From contig WBUK01000004.1 in the NCBI GenBank assembly GCA_008933765.1, positions 152,703-216,702 on the forward strand: 64,000 nucleotides of DNA. Direction: 5' to 3'. The notes beneath the pieces are model-generated. The model was not told the origin of the DNA and searched no databases. It saw only the letters and a list, made by a program, of their open reading frames with translations. Both the position numbers and the translations under genes were made by a program. The stretch comes from Ignavibacteriaceae bacterium (GTDB lineage Bacteria > Bacteroidota > Ignavibacteria > Ignavibacteriales > Ignavibacteriaceae). Positions 10,043 to 19,087 of the stretch are shown here, in pieces (the stretch's first letter is position 1; every line of letters starts with the position of its first letter).

Positions 10043-10606
10043 ATGTTTCTTTCAACCGACAGATTATTTAAAGAAATGAACGAAATGGCGGCGGAGTCAC
10101 TCGAAATTGTGAATTCCCGGTTCATCGGTTTAAGTGAAACACAAATCAACTGGAAGCCTGAGCCAAAGAAGTGGTCGATTGCGGAATGCCTTTCGCACAT
10201 TGCGGTCAGCCATGAATTGTATCTTGCACGAGTGGCTGAAGTTCTGGAAACACCCGTTGAAAATAATGGAAAACTTGTTTTCCGCCCCTCGATAACAGGT
10301 TCTATTTTTCTAAAAACGATCAACCCTGAGTCTGCCGTGAAAATACCAAATCCGGCAATATTTAACCCTGCTGAAAGCCCGTTCACGCGACGGGTATTTG
10401 AAGATTTTCTATCGGCACACCAAAAGTATGTCGATTTACTGAATCGGTCAGGTGATTATGAACTCAATGATAATAAAATAATCTCCCCTGTTTCATCTTT
10501 GATGAAGTTCTCGCTCGGTGAAGTATTAATTTTGCTCGCCTATCACGAAAAGCGCCATGTTCTTCAGGCACTCAAAGTGTTGGAGCACCCACACTTCCCG
10601 GTTTAA
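10043..10606 (+). CDS. DinB-superfamily protein
   Basis: 187 residues, a four-helix-bundle DinB/YfiT-type protein. Metal-ligand histidines are visible as ECLSHIAVSHE near residue 52 and YHEKRHVLQAL near 170, the usual three-His arrangement. WKPEPKKWSIAECL is a typical DinB core. Members include metal-dependent thiol transferases and damage-induced proteins of unknown role, and the substrate cannot be told here. It stands alone, with about 60 bp to the divergent BNR gene. Confidence 0.85.
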   Translation: MFLSTDRLFKEMNEMAAESLEIVNSRFIGLSETQINWKPEPKKWSIAECLSHIAVSHELYLARVAEVLETPVENNGKLVFRPSITGSIFLKTINPESAVKIPNPAIFNPAESPFTRRVFEDFLSAHQKYVDLLNRSGDYELNDNKIISPVSSLMKFSLGEVLILLAYHEKRHVLQALKVLEHPHFPV

Positions 10607-10707
10607 CCTTTTTGTTCTATTTCAGCACTTCGGTATGCACAAAAAACCGGTGCCAAAGCACTAACATTTTCCGGTTTGAGTTACATTTATTTGCCCTGAA
10701 TAAAAAA

Positions 10708-10739
10708 ACGCAGCCGCATTAAGGGAAATGCAGCTGCGT
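10708..10739 (-). terminator. Intrinsic terminator of the Kelch-like gene
   Basis: A 13-bp near-perfect stem (ACGCAGCCGCATT/AATGCAGCTGCGT, one mismatch) with a 6-nt loop. On the minus strand it is followed by a seven-T run. Confidence 0.75.
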
Positions 10740-10840
10740 AAAAAGTTACAACCAAGAGCCTCTGTACCTATTAAGCACCACCGACGGCGGAGCAACTTTT
10801 ATCGTAAAAAGTTACAACCGAAAGCCTCGGTAACCCTATT
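10738..10840. repeat. Direct repeat overlapping the stop codon of the Kelch-like gene
   Basis: Two copies of a roughly 34-bp sequence (10738-10772 and 10804-10840) start with GTAAAAAGTTACAACC and share AGCCTC.GTA and the downstream CCTATT. One copy runs into the gene's stop codon. Confidence 0.65.
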
Positions 10841-12347
10841 TATTCAGAACCATTTTAACCGAAGAGGTGTAGCCTCCGGATTCCAGTCTGAAAATATACA
10901 CCCCTGAGGGCAACCCGGCGGCATTGAAGTTCAGTTGGTGCTCGCCGGCTTCGGTTTCACCGTTAATCAGTGTAGCCACTTCCCTGCCGAGCACATCATA
11001 CACAACGCCCTTGGCAAAACCGGCGGTCGGCAACTCAAACCTTATCACAGTGTTCGGGTTGAAGGGATTCGGATAATTTTGTTTAAGCGTGAACTCATTG
11101 GGCAAATCCATCCGCTCAACAACACCGGTTACATGATCGAACACGGCTACAAAGGCAGAATCAACAGCGTCAAAATTATCGCTAATCGAACCACCGGTAA
11201 AAATAACACCGTGCTTGTTCCCGCCGGGGTTATAAAGGGTTCTCGAAGCACCCCAGAGATAATAGTTAACCGTTATGCACCCGGAGCACTCAATAAATCC
11301 CCCTGTTGAATTAGGGTCTTTGTAAACAAAGCCAAGCTGCGTTATACCATCTTGATTGTACCAAATTCTCGGAATTATTACAGTATTACCCAAGCGCGAG
11401 TTAATCATTGGGGCGAAATAATAGTAAGGATTACCGGAAGCGGTGTCTATCGCCGGAAGTGGTTCCGCCCACACTTCAAAGGCTTTGGTTTCAGGGTCAA
11501 CGGTAAAAATTTTCGAAGCCGGCTGGTGGTGTGAAGTGGCTTGTGTTGCTATTTCCCTCGCTAAGAAGATCATTTTCCCGTTCGGCAGTGTTCGATGTTG
11601 GAAATCGTCACCCATATCACCGGCGACCGAGTAATAAGTTGTGTCGTTCTCAAAAAGAGTGTTTCTCAGAAGAGTGAATGAGTTGGTTGAAGTGTTGTAC
11701 TCTTCCACATTTGGGTAGAAAAACCCTCCGTACACGCCTATGCCACCGAAAAGAAGCGCATTCCCGTCGTTAGTTGCAACAAGAGTAGGGAACGCTCTTG
11801 CCTGATGAAGCCTGCCCGTAAATGTTGAACTGTTGTTGGAAAGGTCAATTAATTCGGGTTTAGCAGCGGCAGAATCTTCCCACCATGTCCCTGCCACCAG
11901 TATTTTTCCGTTTTTTAGTTTTACACCGTTAGCCCAGGTACGGGGTATCAGCATCGTGGGACCATTGACGCTCGAACGGTTGTTCAGAAAAACTAATTCA
12001 GTTGTTCTTAACTGTCCAACGCCAAGAGATGTTGACATCCCGCCTACTAAAAGGCAGGAATCGTTGCCGAGGAAAACAAGCCCCGCGTTATCCCGATAAT
12101 CGACCAGAGTAAAATACGACCAGGTGTCCCCGTCGTTTTTAATTACGGCACATGTGTTTGATCTAAGGAAAGAAGTGGTGTGCCCGCCCATATTTAAGAT
12201 GTATCCGTCTGAGGATGTAGCCACCTGCGGCGACATTTTTGTTGAAGTCATCCTCGGAAGTTCTGTCTTGGTAACCAGAACACCTTGAGAAAAAGCCGAA
12301 GAGAGTAACAAAAAGCTAATGATCGGAGTAAATAATGATCTTTTCAT
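10836..12347 (-). CDS. Exported Kelch-like beta-propeller protein with T9SS sorting domain
   Basis: 503 residues. A signal peptide (MKRSLFTPIISFLLLSSAFS) is followed by beta-propeller repeats of the Kelch/galactose-oxidase central-domain type (LKNGKILVAGTWW, NDGNALLFGGIGVY, LPNGKMIFLARE). The C-terminus is a type IX sorting domain (NYPNPFNPNTVIRF ... GVYIFRLESGG). No copper-ligand set of galactose oxidase is evident. It has a clear AAGGAA ribosome-binding site. Probably surface-exposed; binding partner unknown. Confidence 0.75.
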   Translation of the reverse strand: MKRSLFTPIISFLLLSSAFSQGVLVTKTELPRMTSTKMSPQVATSSDGYILNMGGHTTSFLRSNTCAVIKNDGDTWSYFTLVDYRDNAGLVFLGNDSCLLVGGMSTSLGVGQLRTTELVFLNNRSSVNGPTMLIPRTWANGVKLKNGKILVAGTWWEDSAAAKPELIDLSNNSSTFTGRLHQARAFPTLVATNDGNALLFGGIGVYGGFFYPNVEEYNTSTNSFTLLRNTLFENDTTYYSVAGDMGDDFQHRTLPNGKMIFLAREIATQATSHHQPASKIFTVDPETKAFEVWAEPLPAIDTASGNPYYYFAPMINSRLGNTVIIPRIWYNQDGITQLGFVYKDPNSTGGFIECSGCITVNYYLWGASRTLYNPGGNKHGVIFTGGSISDNFDAVDSAFVAVFDHVTGVVERMDLPNEFTLKQNYPNPFNPNTVIRFELPTAGFAKGVVYDVLGREVATLINGETEAGEHQLNFNAAGLPSGVYIFRLESGGYTSSVKMVLNK

Positions 12348-12918
12348 AATATTAGTTCCTTATCTTAACTTCAAGAAAAGCGCACTCTGACTACCAAAAC
12401 TATAAAGAAACGACTAAAAGGTAAGGCCAAGCGCAAAAAAAGCATTTCAAATAGTATGCCAATATGTTTTAGTTTTTTTTGGGGGGTATATTTTGCTTCG
12501 CTTCTGTTACGATAATTGCATTTTTGCAATATCCCTGCAATATTAATGCAAGATTTTGCAAGGTTACCACAATTTTAACGCAAGATTTTGCAAGATTTTC
12601 GTAAAATTCTTTCGATATTTTCGCAAATTTTCTTCAATATCTTCGCAAAATTCTTTCGATATTTTCGCAAATTTTCTTCAATATCTTCGCAAAATTCCTT
12701 CAACAATTTGCTTTTCTGCACCGGAAAAAACCTCAGGTTGATTTTAACTCTTTCCGGTTATTCGCTGTTACTAACAATGAGAGAAAAAATCACCGGAACT
12801 GAGAATATTCATTTTCTACATTTGACTCTTTGAAATTATCCCGCAAAGAATCGTTATTTTTAACTTTATAATTGAGGGATTTTTTACACTTAACACAGAT
12901 ACTGAAAGAGATACAAAA
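12348..12918. other. Long AT-rich intergenic region between divergent exported-protein genes
   Basis: No gene is supported. The right-hand part is an array of 22-bp units (separate entry), preceded by an ATTGCA-TTTT-TGCAAT hairpin at 12515-12530. Two overlapping plus-strand frames stay open only because the repeat lacks stop codons. Confidence 0.6.
12583..12710. repeat. 22-bp tandem repeat array (44-bp higher-order unit)
   Basis: A 44-bp unit is perfectly duplicated at 12603-12646 and 12647-12690. Each consists of two related 22-mers of the form AAA(A/T)TT.TTTC.ATAT.TTCGC, with diverged units on both sides. It lies about 210 bp upstream of the BNR protein start at 12919. Confidence 0.8.
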
Positions 12919-15900
12919 ATGCGAGTGAGATTTGCTTATTTCTTTATAATATTGGTTTTACTGACGGAACTGTTGCCGGCGCAATCGGTTAAAAATGACA
13001 ATAAAACTCCACTCGAAAAAGAGAGTTTCAGCGGCTTGAAGTGGCGGGGAATTGGGCCCGCTCTTACTTCAGGGCGTATCTCCGACTTCGCCGTTAACCC
13101 CGGGAACCCTTCCGAATATTTCGTTGCCGTCGGGAGCGGGCATGTCTGGAAAACCACCAATTCAGGTATTACATTCGAGCCTGTGTTCGATAACTACGGC
13201 GCTTACTCGATTGGTTGTGTCGTAATTGACCCGAACAACCACCATGTTGTCTGGATCGGTACGGGCGAAAACACGCACCAAAGGGCGTTGGGCTACGGGA
13301 ACGGCGTTTATAAATCTGTCGATGGCGGGCGCTCGTGGGAAAACATGGGCTTGAAAGACTCGAGGCAAATCGGCGGTATTGTGATTGACCCCCGCAACTC
13401 TAACATCGTCTTCGTTGCTGCCGAAGGCTCCGCATGGGGACCCGGTGCTGAACGAGGGCTTTACAAAACAACCGACGGTGGTAAAAACTGGAAAAAAGTG
13501 TTGGAAATCAGTGAAAACACGGGCGTTAATAATGTGGTGCTCGATCCCTCCAACCCCGATATTATGTACGCAACTTCCGAGCAAAGACGCCGGCACATCT
13601 ACGGTAAAATTGGCGGAGGACCCGAATCTGCCGTCTATAAATCGGAAGACGGAGGCGAAACCTGGTTTAAAATCATGAAAGGGTTGCCCTCGGTTGATCT
13701 CGGGGGTATGGGTATCGCCGTTTCGCCCGCTAACACGGATGTGGTTTACCTTATCGTTGAAGCCGCAAAAGATGAGAGTGGATTCTTCAGAAGCACAAAC
13801 CGCGGAGCAACATGGGAAAAAATGAGCGATTATGCCTCTTCAGGGCAATATTTTAACGAAATTTTTTGTGACCCAAAAGATGTGAATAAAATCTATTCTA
13901 TGGAGGTTGTCTCAAAAGTTACTACTGATGGCGGCAAAAATTGGGTGAACCTCGGGCTTGGCAACCGACATGTGGACGACCACGCCCTTTGGATTGACCC
14001 CGCTAACACACTACACCTGTTAATCGGTGGCGACGGCGGGATTTATGAGTCGTTCGACGGTGGAAAATTGTGGGATTTCAAAGAAAACCTCCCTGTTACG
14101 CAGTTCTACCGTGTGTTTGCCGACAATTCAAAACCATTTTACTACATCTACGGCGGAACGCAGGATAACAACAGCATGGGAGGACCTTCCCGCACTACAA
14201 GTTCAGAGGGAATTGTGAACTCTGACTGGTTCATCACGAGCGGGGGCGACGGTTTTTGGTCGGCGGTTGACCCAACTGACCCCAACATAATCTACGCTGA
14301 ATCGCAATACGCAGGAATGAGCCGTTACGACAGAAAAAGCGGCGAATCGATCGACATCAGACCTGAACCCGGCGCCGGCGAAAACACCTACAGATGGAAC
14401 TGGGATACGCCTCTGTTCATAAGCCCGCACAAACACACGAGGCTTTACACTGCCGCCAATTTCGTCTTCAAAAGTGAAGACCGAGGCGAAAGCTGGGTGA
14501 AAATAAGCCCCGATTTAACCACCGGGATTGACCGAAATTCAATCAAAATTATGGATAAATACTGGGGGGTTGACGCTGTCGCTAAAAACAAATCAACTTC
14601 GCAATACGGAACTATTGTTTCACTTGCGGAGTCACCCGTTAAAGAGAACCTCCTTTACGCCGGCACGGACGACGGGCTTATTCAAATAACGGAAGACGGG
14701 CAAAACTGGCACAAAGCAGGCGCTTTCCCCGGCGTGCCTGATAATACTTATGTAAGCGATGTGCTTCCTTCAAAATTCAACGAAAATGTGGTTTACGCTT
14801 CGTTTAATAACCACCAAAGTGACGATTTCAAACCCTATATCCTGAAAAGTGAAAACAAGGGGAAATCGTGGAAAAACATCTCATCAAACCTGCCGGAGAA
14901 CGGCGCTGTATGGTCGCTTGAAGAAGATCCCGTAAACCCGAACCTTCTTTTTTGCGGCACCGAGTTCGGCTTTTTCTTCTCCGTTGACGGCGGCGGGCAC
15001 TGGAACAGGCTGTCAAACGGCCTGCCCGATATCCCCGTGCGCGATATTGCAATTCAACCCGAAGCGGGCGACATCGTAATCGCAACTTTCGGGCGCGGCT
15101 TCTATGTGCTTGATGATTACACCCCGCTGCGCAGCGTTACGAACGAAATGTTGGAAAAAGACGCCCTCATTTTCGGGATTCGGGATGGGCTGGCGTACAT
15201 TCAAACCTCCGACGGGCTTAGCTCCGGCGACACTTACTACCGCGCACCCAACCCCGAGTTTGGCGCGGTTATAACCTATTTCATCAAAGATGTGCCGAAG
15301 ACACTGAAGGCTATCCGTCAGGAATCCGAGGCGCAGCTTTTCAAAGAAGGGAAACCTATTCCCATCCCAAGCGATTCCGCCCTGAATGTAGAAAACAGGG
15401 AAGTGGCGCCTTATCTTATCTTTTCAATCACCGACGAAACCGGTAACGAGGTGCGAAAACTTACCAAGCCCGCTTCAAAAGGGGTGCAGAGGATCGTCTG
15501 GGATTTAAAATATCCCGAAATATCTACACTGAAAAGCACAAAATTCAACGCTTCGGCTAAGCAGCAGAGCGCAAGTTTGGTTATGCCCGGTAAGTACAAA
15601 GTTTCTCTTTCTATGGTTACCCGCGAGGGCATCAAACCTCTTGGTGAACCCGTTGAGTTTAACGCGGTTGCACTTCGGAACACAACCCTTCCGGCTGCAG
15701 ATCGGGGTGAATTGGTGGAATTTCAACGGAAAGCCGGCGAGCTGACCCGCACTATCCGAGGTACTTTCCAATTTCTTAACGATCTGATTGCGCGCGTTAA
15801 CACCCTGAAACAATCGGCGCTTATAACTCCCGGTGCCGGTGCAGAGTTACTGCTACGGGCGGATAAAATTCTGAACGATCTTGACGCAATCTCACTGAAA

Positions 15901-16182
15901 TTTGAGAGAAGATCGAACTTCCCAAGTGCGGAAGAAAACCCGCCTTCACCGGTTACAATTAACGAACGGTTGAGCACGCTGCTCTGGACACACTGGGCAT
16001 CAACGGCGGGGCTGACCCAAAAAGAAAAAACTGCTTTTGAGGTTCTGATGGCTGAGTTCCCCCCACTTCATGCGGAAATTAAAAGAATTTCTGAAAACGA
16101 GGTGAAGCAACTTGAAGCCGACCTCGAAAAGTTGGGCGGGCATGTTACCCCCGGCAGGCTCCCTGAACTTAAAGTGAAATAA
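12919..16182 (+). CDS. Exported Sortilin/VPS10-like BNR propeller protein
   Basis: 1087 residues with a signal peptide (MRVRFAYFFIILVLLTELLP). Residues about 35-760 are ten-bladed-propeller-type repeats with Asp-box motifs (TTNSGITF, SVDGGRSW, TTDGGKNW, SEDGGETW, STNRGATW). A C-terminal, helix-rich 300 residues follows. This is the common Bacteroidota 'Sortilin N-terminal domain / WD40-YVTN-BNR repeat' exported protein, often near 1050 residues. Unlike the 7.4-10 kb BNR protein it has no sorting domain, so it is more likely periplasmic. Function is unknown; peptidase-like or glycan-binding roles are only suggested by family names. Confidence 0.85.
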   Translation: MRVRFAYFFIILVLLTELLPAQSVKNDNKTPLEKESFSGLKWRGIGPALTSGRISDFAVNPGNPSEYFVAVGSGHVWKTTNSGITFEPVFDNYGAYSIGCVVIDPNNHHVVWIGTGENTHQRALGYGNGVYKSVDGGRSWENMGLKDSRQIGGIVIDPRNSNIVFVAAEGSAWGPGAERGLYKTTDGGKNWKKVLEISENTGVNNVVLDPSNPDIMYATSEQRRRHIYGKIGGGPESAVYKSEDGGETWFKIMKGLPSVDLGGMGIAVSPANTDVVYLIVEAAKDESGFFRSTNRGATWEKMSDYASSGQYFNEIFCDPKDVNKIYSMEVVSKVTTDGGKNWVNLGLGNRHVDDHALWIDPANTLHLLIGGDGGIYESFDGGKLWDFKENLPVTQFYRVFADNSKPFYYIYGGTQDNNSMGGPSRTTSSEGIVNSDWFITSGGDGFWSAVDPTDPNIIYAESQYAGMSRYDRKSGESIDIRPEPGAGENTYRWNWDTPLFISPHKHTRLYTAANFVFKSEDRGESWVKISPDLTTGIDRNSIKIMDKYWGVDAVAKNKSTSQYGTIVSLAESPVKENLLYAGTDDGLIQITEDGQNWHKAGAFPGVPDNTYVSDVLPSKFNENVVYASFNNHQSDDFKPYILKSENKGKSWKNISSNLPENGAVWSLEEDPVNPNLLFCGTEFGFFFSVDGGGHWNRLSNGLPDIPVRDIAIQPEAGDIVIATFGRGFYVLDDYTPLRSVTNEMLEKDALIFGIRDGLAYIQTSDGLSSGDTYYRAPNPEFGAVITYFIKDVPKTLKAIRQESEAQLFKEGKPIPIPSDSALNVENREVAPYLIFSITDETGNEVRKLTKPASKGVQRIVWDLKYPEISTLKSTKFNASAKQQSASLVMPGKYKVSLSMVTREGIKPLGEPVEFNAVALRNTTLPAADRGELVEFQRKAGELTRTIRGTFQFLNDLIARVNTLKQSALITPGAGAELLLRADKILNDLDAISLKFERRSNFPSAEENPPSPVTINERLSTLLWTHWASTAGLTQKEKTAFEVLMAEFPPLHAEIKRISENEVKQLEADLEKLGGHVTPGRLPELKVK

Positions 16183-16234
16183 AAATGTTTACGGTTTACC
16201 TGTTGTAATCCTGTAACCCAAGAAGGAGATTTTT

Positions 16235-16831
16235 TTGAAAGAGCACTGGAACTCACGCTACAATTCTGATGAATATGTTTACGGAAAAGAGCCGAATGAA
16301 TTTTTTAAGGAAGAACTTGCCAAACTGAAACCCGGTAAACTGCTTCTGCCCGCTGATGGCGAGGGGAGAAACGGGGTGTTTGCCGCCGGGCTTGGATGGG
16401 AAGTTACATCGTTCGACTGGAGCGACGAGGGAAAAAAGAAAGCGGAAAAACTTGCCGGCAGCAACGGTGTGAACATTAACTACATCGTTACTGAAGCCTC
16501 GCAATTTAATTTTCCTGAAAATGAGTTCGACGCCGTAGGTTTGGTTTTCGTTCATCTGCCGGAAGAAGAAAGAGAAGAACTGCACAGAAACTGCATAAAA
16601 AGCCTTAAACCGGGCGGTCAGCTTATTTTTACAGCTTATGATAAAACACAGCTCGGCAAAAACTCCGGCGGACCAAAAAACATCGATCTCCTCTATTCAC
16701 TTCAGCAAATTGTTGAAGATTTTATCGATTTGGAGTTTTCCGTATTTGCAAAAGAAACGGTTAAACTTTCCGAAGGGCAGCTTCACAACGGCTATGCTGA
16801 TGTTATTAAATTTTCAGGTTCCAAGAGTTGA
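16235..16831 (+). CDS. Class I SAM-dependent methyltransferase (TehB-like)
   Basis: 198 residues. Motif I LLPADGEGRNGVFAAGLG followed by VTSFDWSDEG is typical of the TehB/thiopurine-type small-molecule methyltransferases. FDAVGLVFVHLP and LKPGGQLIFTAY are motifs IV and VI. The TTG start is supported by an AAGGAG Shine-Dalgarno 7 nt upstream. The stop codon overlaps the start of the next gene, so the two are coupled. Substrate unknown. Confidence 0.85.
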   Translation: MKEHWNSRYNSDEYVYGKEPNEFFKEELAKLKPGKLLLPADGEGRNGVFAAGLGWEVTSFDWSDEGKKKAEKLAGSNGVNINYIVTEASQFNFPENEFDAVGLVFVHLPEEEREELHRNCIKSLKPGGQLIFTAYDKTQLGKNSGGPKNIDLLYSLQQIVEDFIDLEFSVFAKETVKLSEGQLHNGYADVIKFSGSKS

Positions 16832-18177
16832 AAAAAGTTCTTTTTTTAACCTACTACTGGCCCCCATCGGGCAAGGCATCACTTCATCTGCCCTTGGCGA
16901 TGATTAAGTATCTCCCCACATTCGGCTGGCAGCCCGCAGTGCTGACTGTTGAAGATGAATCGTTCGCCCAAAAAGATGAATCGCTGATCAAGGAAATTGA
17001 CCCCGCTCTTAAAGTAATTAAAACAAAAACGATTGAACCTTTCGAATTTTACAAAATCTTCACCGGAAAAGGGAAAGACGCACAACTTGTTGCTTCGGAA
17101 ACTATCTCCAAAGAAAACAAAAGCCTTACGCACCGGATTTCCCTCTGGATCAGGATGAACCTTTTCATCCCCGATGCACGAATTGGGTGGTACCCTTTCG
17201 CTGTAAAAGCGGGAAACAGGCTGCTGCGTGAAGAGAAATTCGACGCTGTGGTCTCAGTGGGTCCCCCGCATTCGGTTCACCTTGTTGCGGCACGAATCGC
17301 ACGGAACGCACACATCCCTTTTTATCCCATTTTTATTGACCCCTGGCTGAACATTGCCTATTATAAAGGGCAGCACCGCAGCCGCCTCACTAAAATGATT
17401 GACGGCAGGTTGGAGAGGAAAATCCTTCAAAAAAGCAAAAACGCCATTTTTGTTACCGAAACTTCGCTTGCTGACTACATTTCAACCTACCCGTTTCTTC
17501 AGGGGAAGGCGCATTGCCTGCATTGGGGATACGACGAGGAGAAATTTGCCAATTTCAAAAGGGTTGAAAAGACCGGTGATGAAGGAGAAACAGGCGAAAT
17601 TGGTGAAGTGCAGTTAAAGAATGAAAAAGGAGAGGGGTCAATTAAAAATGAAGTAGGGAAAGAAACACCCGGCAAGATTTTGCTTCACTCCGGAAACATT
17701 TTTGATTTTCAAAACCCTGTGAACCTTTGGGGCTATCTTAAGCGCCGGATCGATTCGGGCGAAAATTTGCAGCTTTGGTTCACGGGTACCGTAAGCCCCG
17801 GCGTGCGAAAATCGATTGAATCGGCCGGCTTGCTTCCTTTCACCCGTTTTCTTGGCTTTCTTTCCTACGGTGAAATGTTGCGCACATTGGCGATGGCTGA
17901 CTTTCTTTTGGTGTGCGCTATGGAACCAAGGCACTTCCCCGGAAAACTTTTCGAATATCTCAGAACCGGCATCCCCATTCTCGCATACGGAGATGATAAT
18001 ACGGAAGTGGCGCAGGTGATTGCGGATGCAAACGCAGGAATGATGCTCCCTTTTTCTGCAGACGGCTCTCAATTTTTCGAAATAGCCGACGGGTTTTCTA
18101 CGGACTTAAACAAAGTTACCCGTTTCGACAGAAAAGTTATCGCCGGCAAACTTGCAGATATTTTGAACAAAGGCTGA
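16828..18177 (+). CDS. GT4-type glycosyltransferase
   Basis: 449 residues. The N-terminal GT-B half starts FLTYYWPPSGKASLH and contains SVGPPHSVHLVA and FYPIFIDPW. The C-terminal half has LLHSGNIFD, FLGFLSYGEMLRTLAMADF and the donor-binding FPGKLFEYLRTGIPIL. Between them, near residues 250-285, is a Glu/Gly/Lys-rich low-complexity insert probably forming a flexible loop. The TTG start overlaps the preceding methyltransferase stop, indicating one operon and perhaps joint modification of a surface glycan. A degenerate copy of the gene's last 27 bp follows its stop. Confidence 0.85.
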   Translation: MKKVLFLTYYWPPSGKASLHLPLAMIKYLPTFGWQPAVLTVEDESFAQKDESLIKEIDPALKVIKTKTIEPFEFYKIFTGKGKDAQLVASETISKENKSLTHRISLWIRMNLFIPDARIGWYPFAVKAGNRLLREEKFDAVVSVGPPHSVHLVAARIARNAHIPFYPIFIDPWLNIAYYKGQHRSRLTKMIDGRLERKILQKSKNAIFVTETSLADYISTYPFLQGKAHCLHWGYDEEKFANFKRVEKTGDEGETGEIGEVQLKNEKGEGSIKNEVGKETPGKILLHSGNIFDFQNPVNLWGYLKRRIDSGENLQLWFTGTVSPGVRKSIESAGLLPFTRFLGFLSYGEMLRTLAMADFLLVCAMEPRHFPGKLFEYLRTGIPILAYGDDNTEVAQVIADANAGMMLPFSADGSQFFEIADGFSTDLNKVTRFDRKVIAGKLADILNKG

Positions 18178-18225
18178 CTCTTCCCCCGCTATTCAAACAA
18201 ACTTGCCGGAATTTTGAGCAACGGC
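18148..18225 (+). repeat. Glycosyltransferase 3' end partly duplicated downstream
   Basis: The final 27 coding bases (18148-18174) recur with about five changes at 18199-18225. Both copies read AAACTTGC..GA.ATTTTGA.CAA.GGC. Confidence 0.7.
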
Positions 18226-18417
18226 CGGTTTATGGCACACTTCAAATTTCTTTAAATTCTGACAAAAAACCGGAATCTAAAGTAACTGACTAAAACTGCG
18301 TCAATAATTTCGTATTTGTTTCTTTTTAACTTATCCGTAACTTTCGGGTTGCAAAAGGAATTATTTCGTCAACGCAGAAAAAATCGAATTTAACAATTTA
18401 ATTAAGGAGTTAATTGG

Positions 18418-18843
18418 ATGAAGAAAATTATTTTTCTCATGATACCCCTCGCTTTCATTTTCTTAGCGGCTAACGCTCAGGCTCAAAGCGAGAAAAAGGC
18501 ACAAAAAGAACACGAACACAGCGAAGCGGTTGACACTTCAAAAGCGGCATGCTGCTCAGGCGAAGAAGCTGAAGGCGAATGCTGCTCTAACGAAGCTGCC
18601 GACGGTAAGGCAGACGCCGGGCACAAAAAACCCGATAAAGTTGACCAGGAAGCTAAACAGGCGTGGAACACCGTTTGCCCCGTTACCGGTGAAGATATTG
18701 AAGAGGGCGCACCTACTTTAGAGTATAACGGCAAAATCGTCGCTTTCTGCTGCAAGGGTTGTGTTTCTAAATTTCAGAAAGACCCTGAAAAATATTTGAA
18801 AGACATCAGCCCCGACGGTAAAACTTACCTGAAAAAAGACTGA
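18418..18843 (+). CDS. Exported Cys-rich YHS/TRASH-domain metal-binding protein
   Basis: 141 residues. A signal peptide ending AANAQA is followed by a His/Glu-rich linker, two Cys clusters (AACCSGEE and GECCSNEA), and a YHS-like domain at about 84-128 with CPVTG, LEYNGKIVAFCCKGC and FQKDPEKYL. YHS/TRASH domains bind heavy metals such as copper, so a periplasmic metal chaperone or sensor is likely. The ATG has an AAGGAG ribosome-binding site. It is monocistronic and ends at a strong terminator. About 240 bp of gene-free upstream sequence leaves room for regulation, but no operator was recognised. Confidence 0.8.
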   Translation: MKKIIFLMIPLAFIFLAANAQAQSEKKAQKEHEHSEAVDTSKAACCSGEEAEGECCSNEAADGKADAGHKKPDKVDQEAKQAWNTVCPVTGEDIEEGAPTLEYNGKIVAFCCKGCVSKFQKDPEKYLKDISPDGKTYLKKD

Positions 18844-18859
18844 TTAAAAGGGGCACGCA

Positions 18860-18957
18860 AGGCCTACCCCGTGCAGGCGGACGCAACTGAGTTGTTTTGC
18901 CGGCTATCTTAGTGATGAAGAAAACCGGGCCTACCCCGTGCAGGCAAAAGCAACTGA
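18860..18957. repeat. Pair of 31-bp direct repeats in the 3' region of the YHS gene
   Basis: Copies at 18860-18890 and 18927-18957 share GGCCTACCCCGTGCAGGC and GCAACTGA, with five differences. Each contains a GCCT...AGGC inverted pair. Confidence 0.75.
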
Positions 18958-19001
18958 ACCTGCAACCCAAACGCCCCTGAAAAATTAACAGGCTTTAAAA
19001 T

Positions 19002-19040
19002 AAAAAAGGCTACCCGACGAAAAACCGGGCAGCCTTTTTT
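19002..19040. terminator. Bidirectional intrinsic terminator
   Basis: A stem AAAAAAGGCT-CCCG / CGGG-AGCCTTTTTT with one internal mismatch sits between the convergent YHS and beta-barrel genes. It has A-runs on one side and T-runs on the other. Confidence 0.85.
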
Positions 19041-19087
19041 TATTTTCTTTCAAAAAGTTCAGTTAAATCAACGCTGCACTTCAACCG

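Noticed and set aside
12556..12833. Two overlapping plus-strand ORFs across the 22-bp repeat array
   Set aside because: They exist only because the repeat unit lacks stops in two frames; composition is Phe/Ile/Ser low-complexity and there is no ribosome-binding site.
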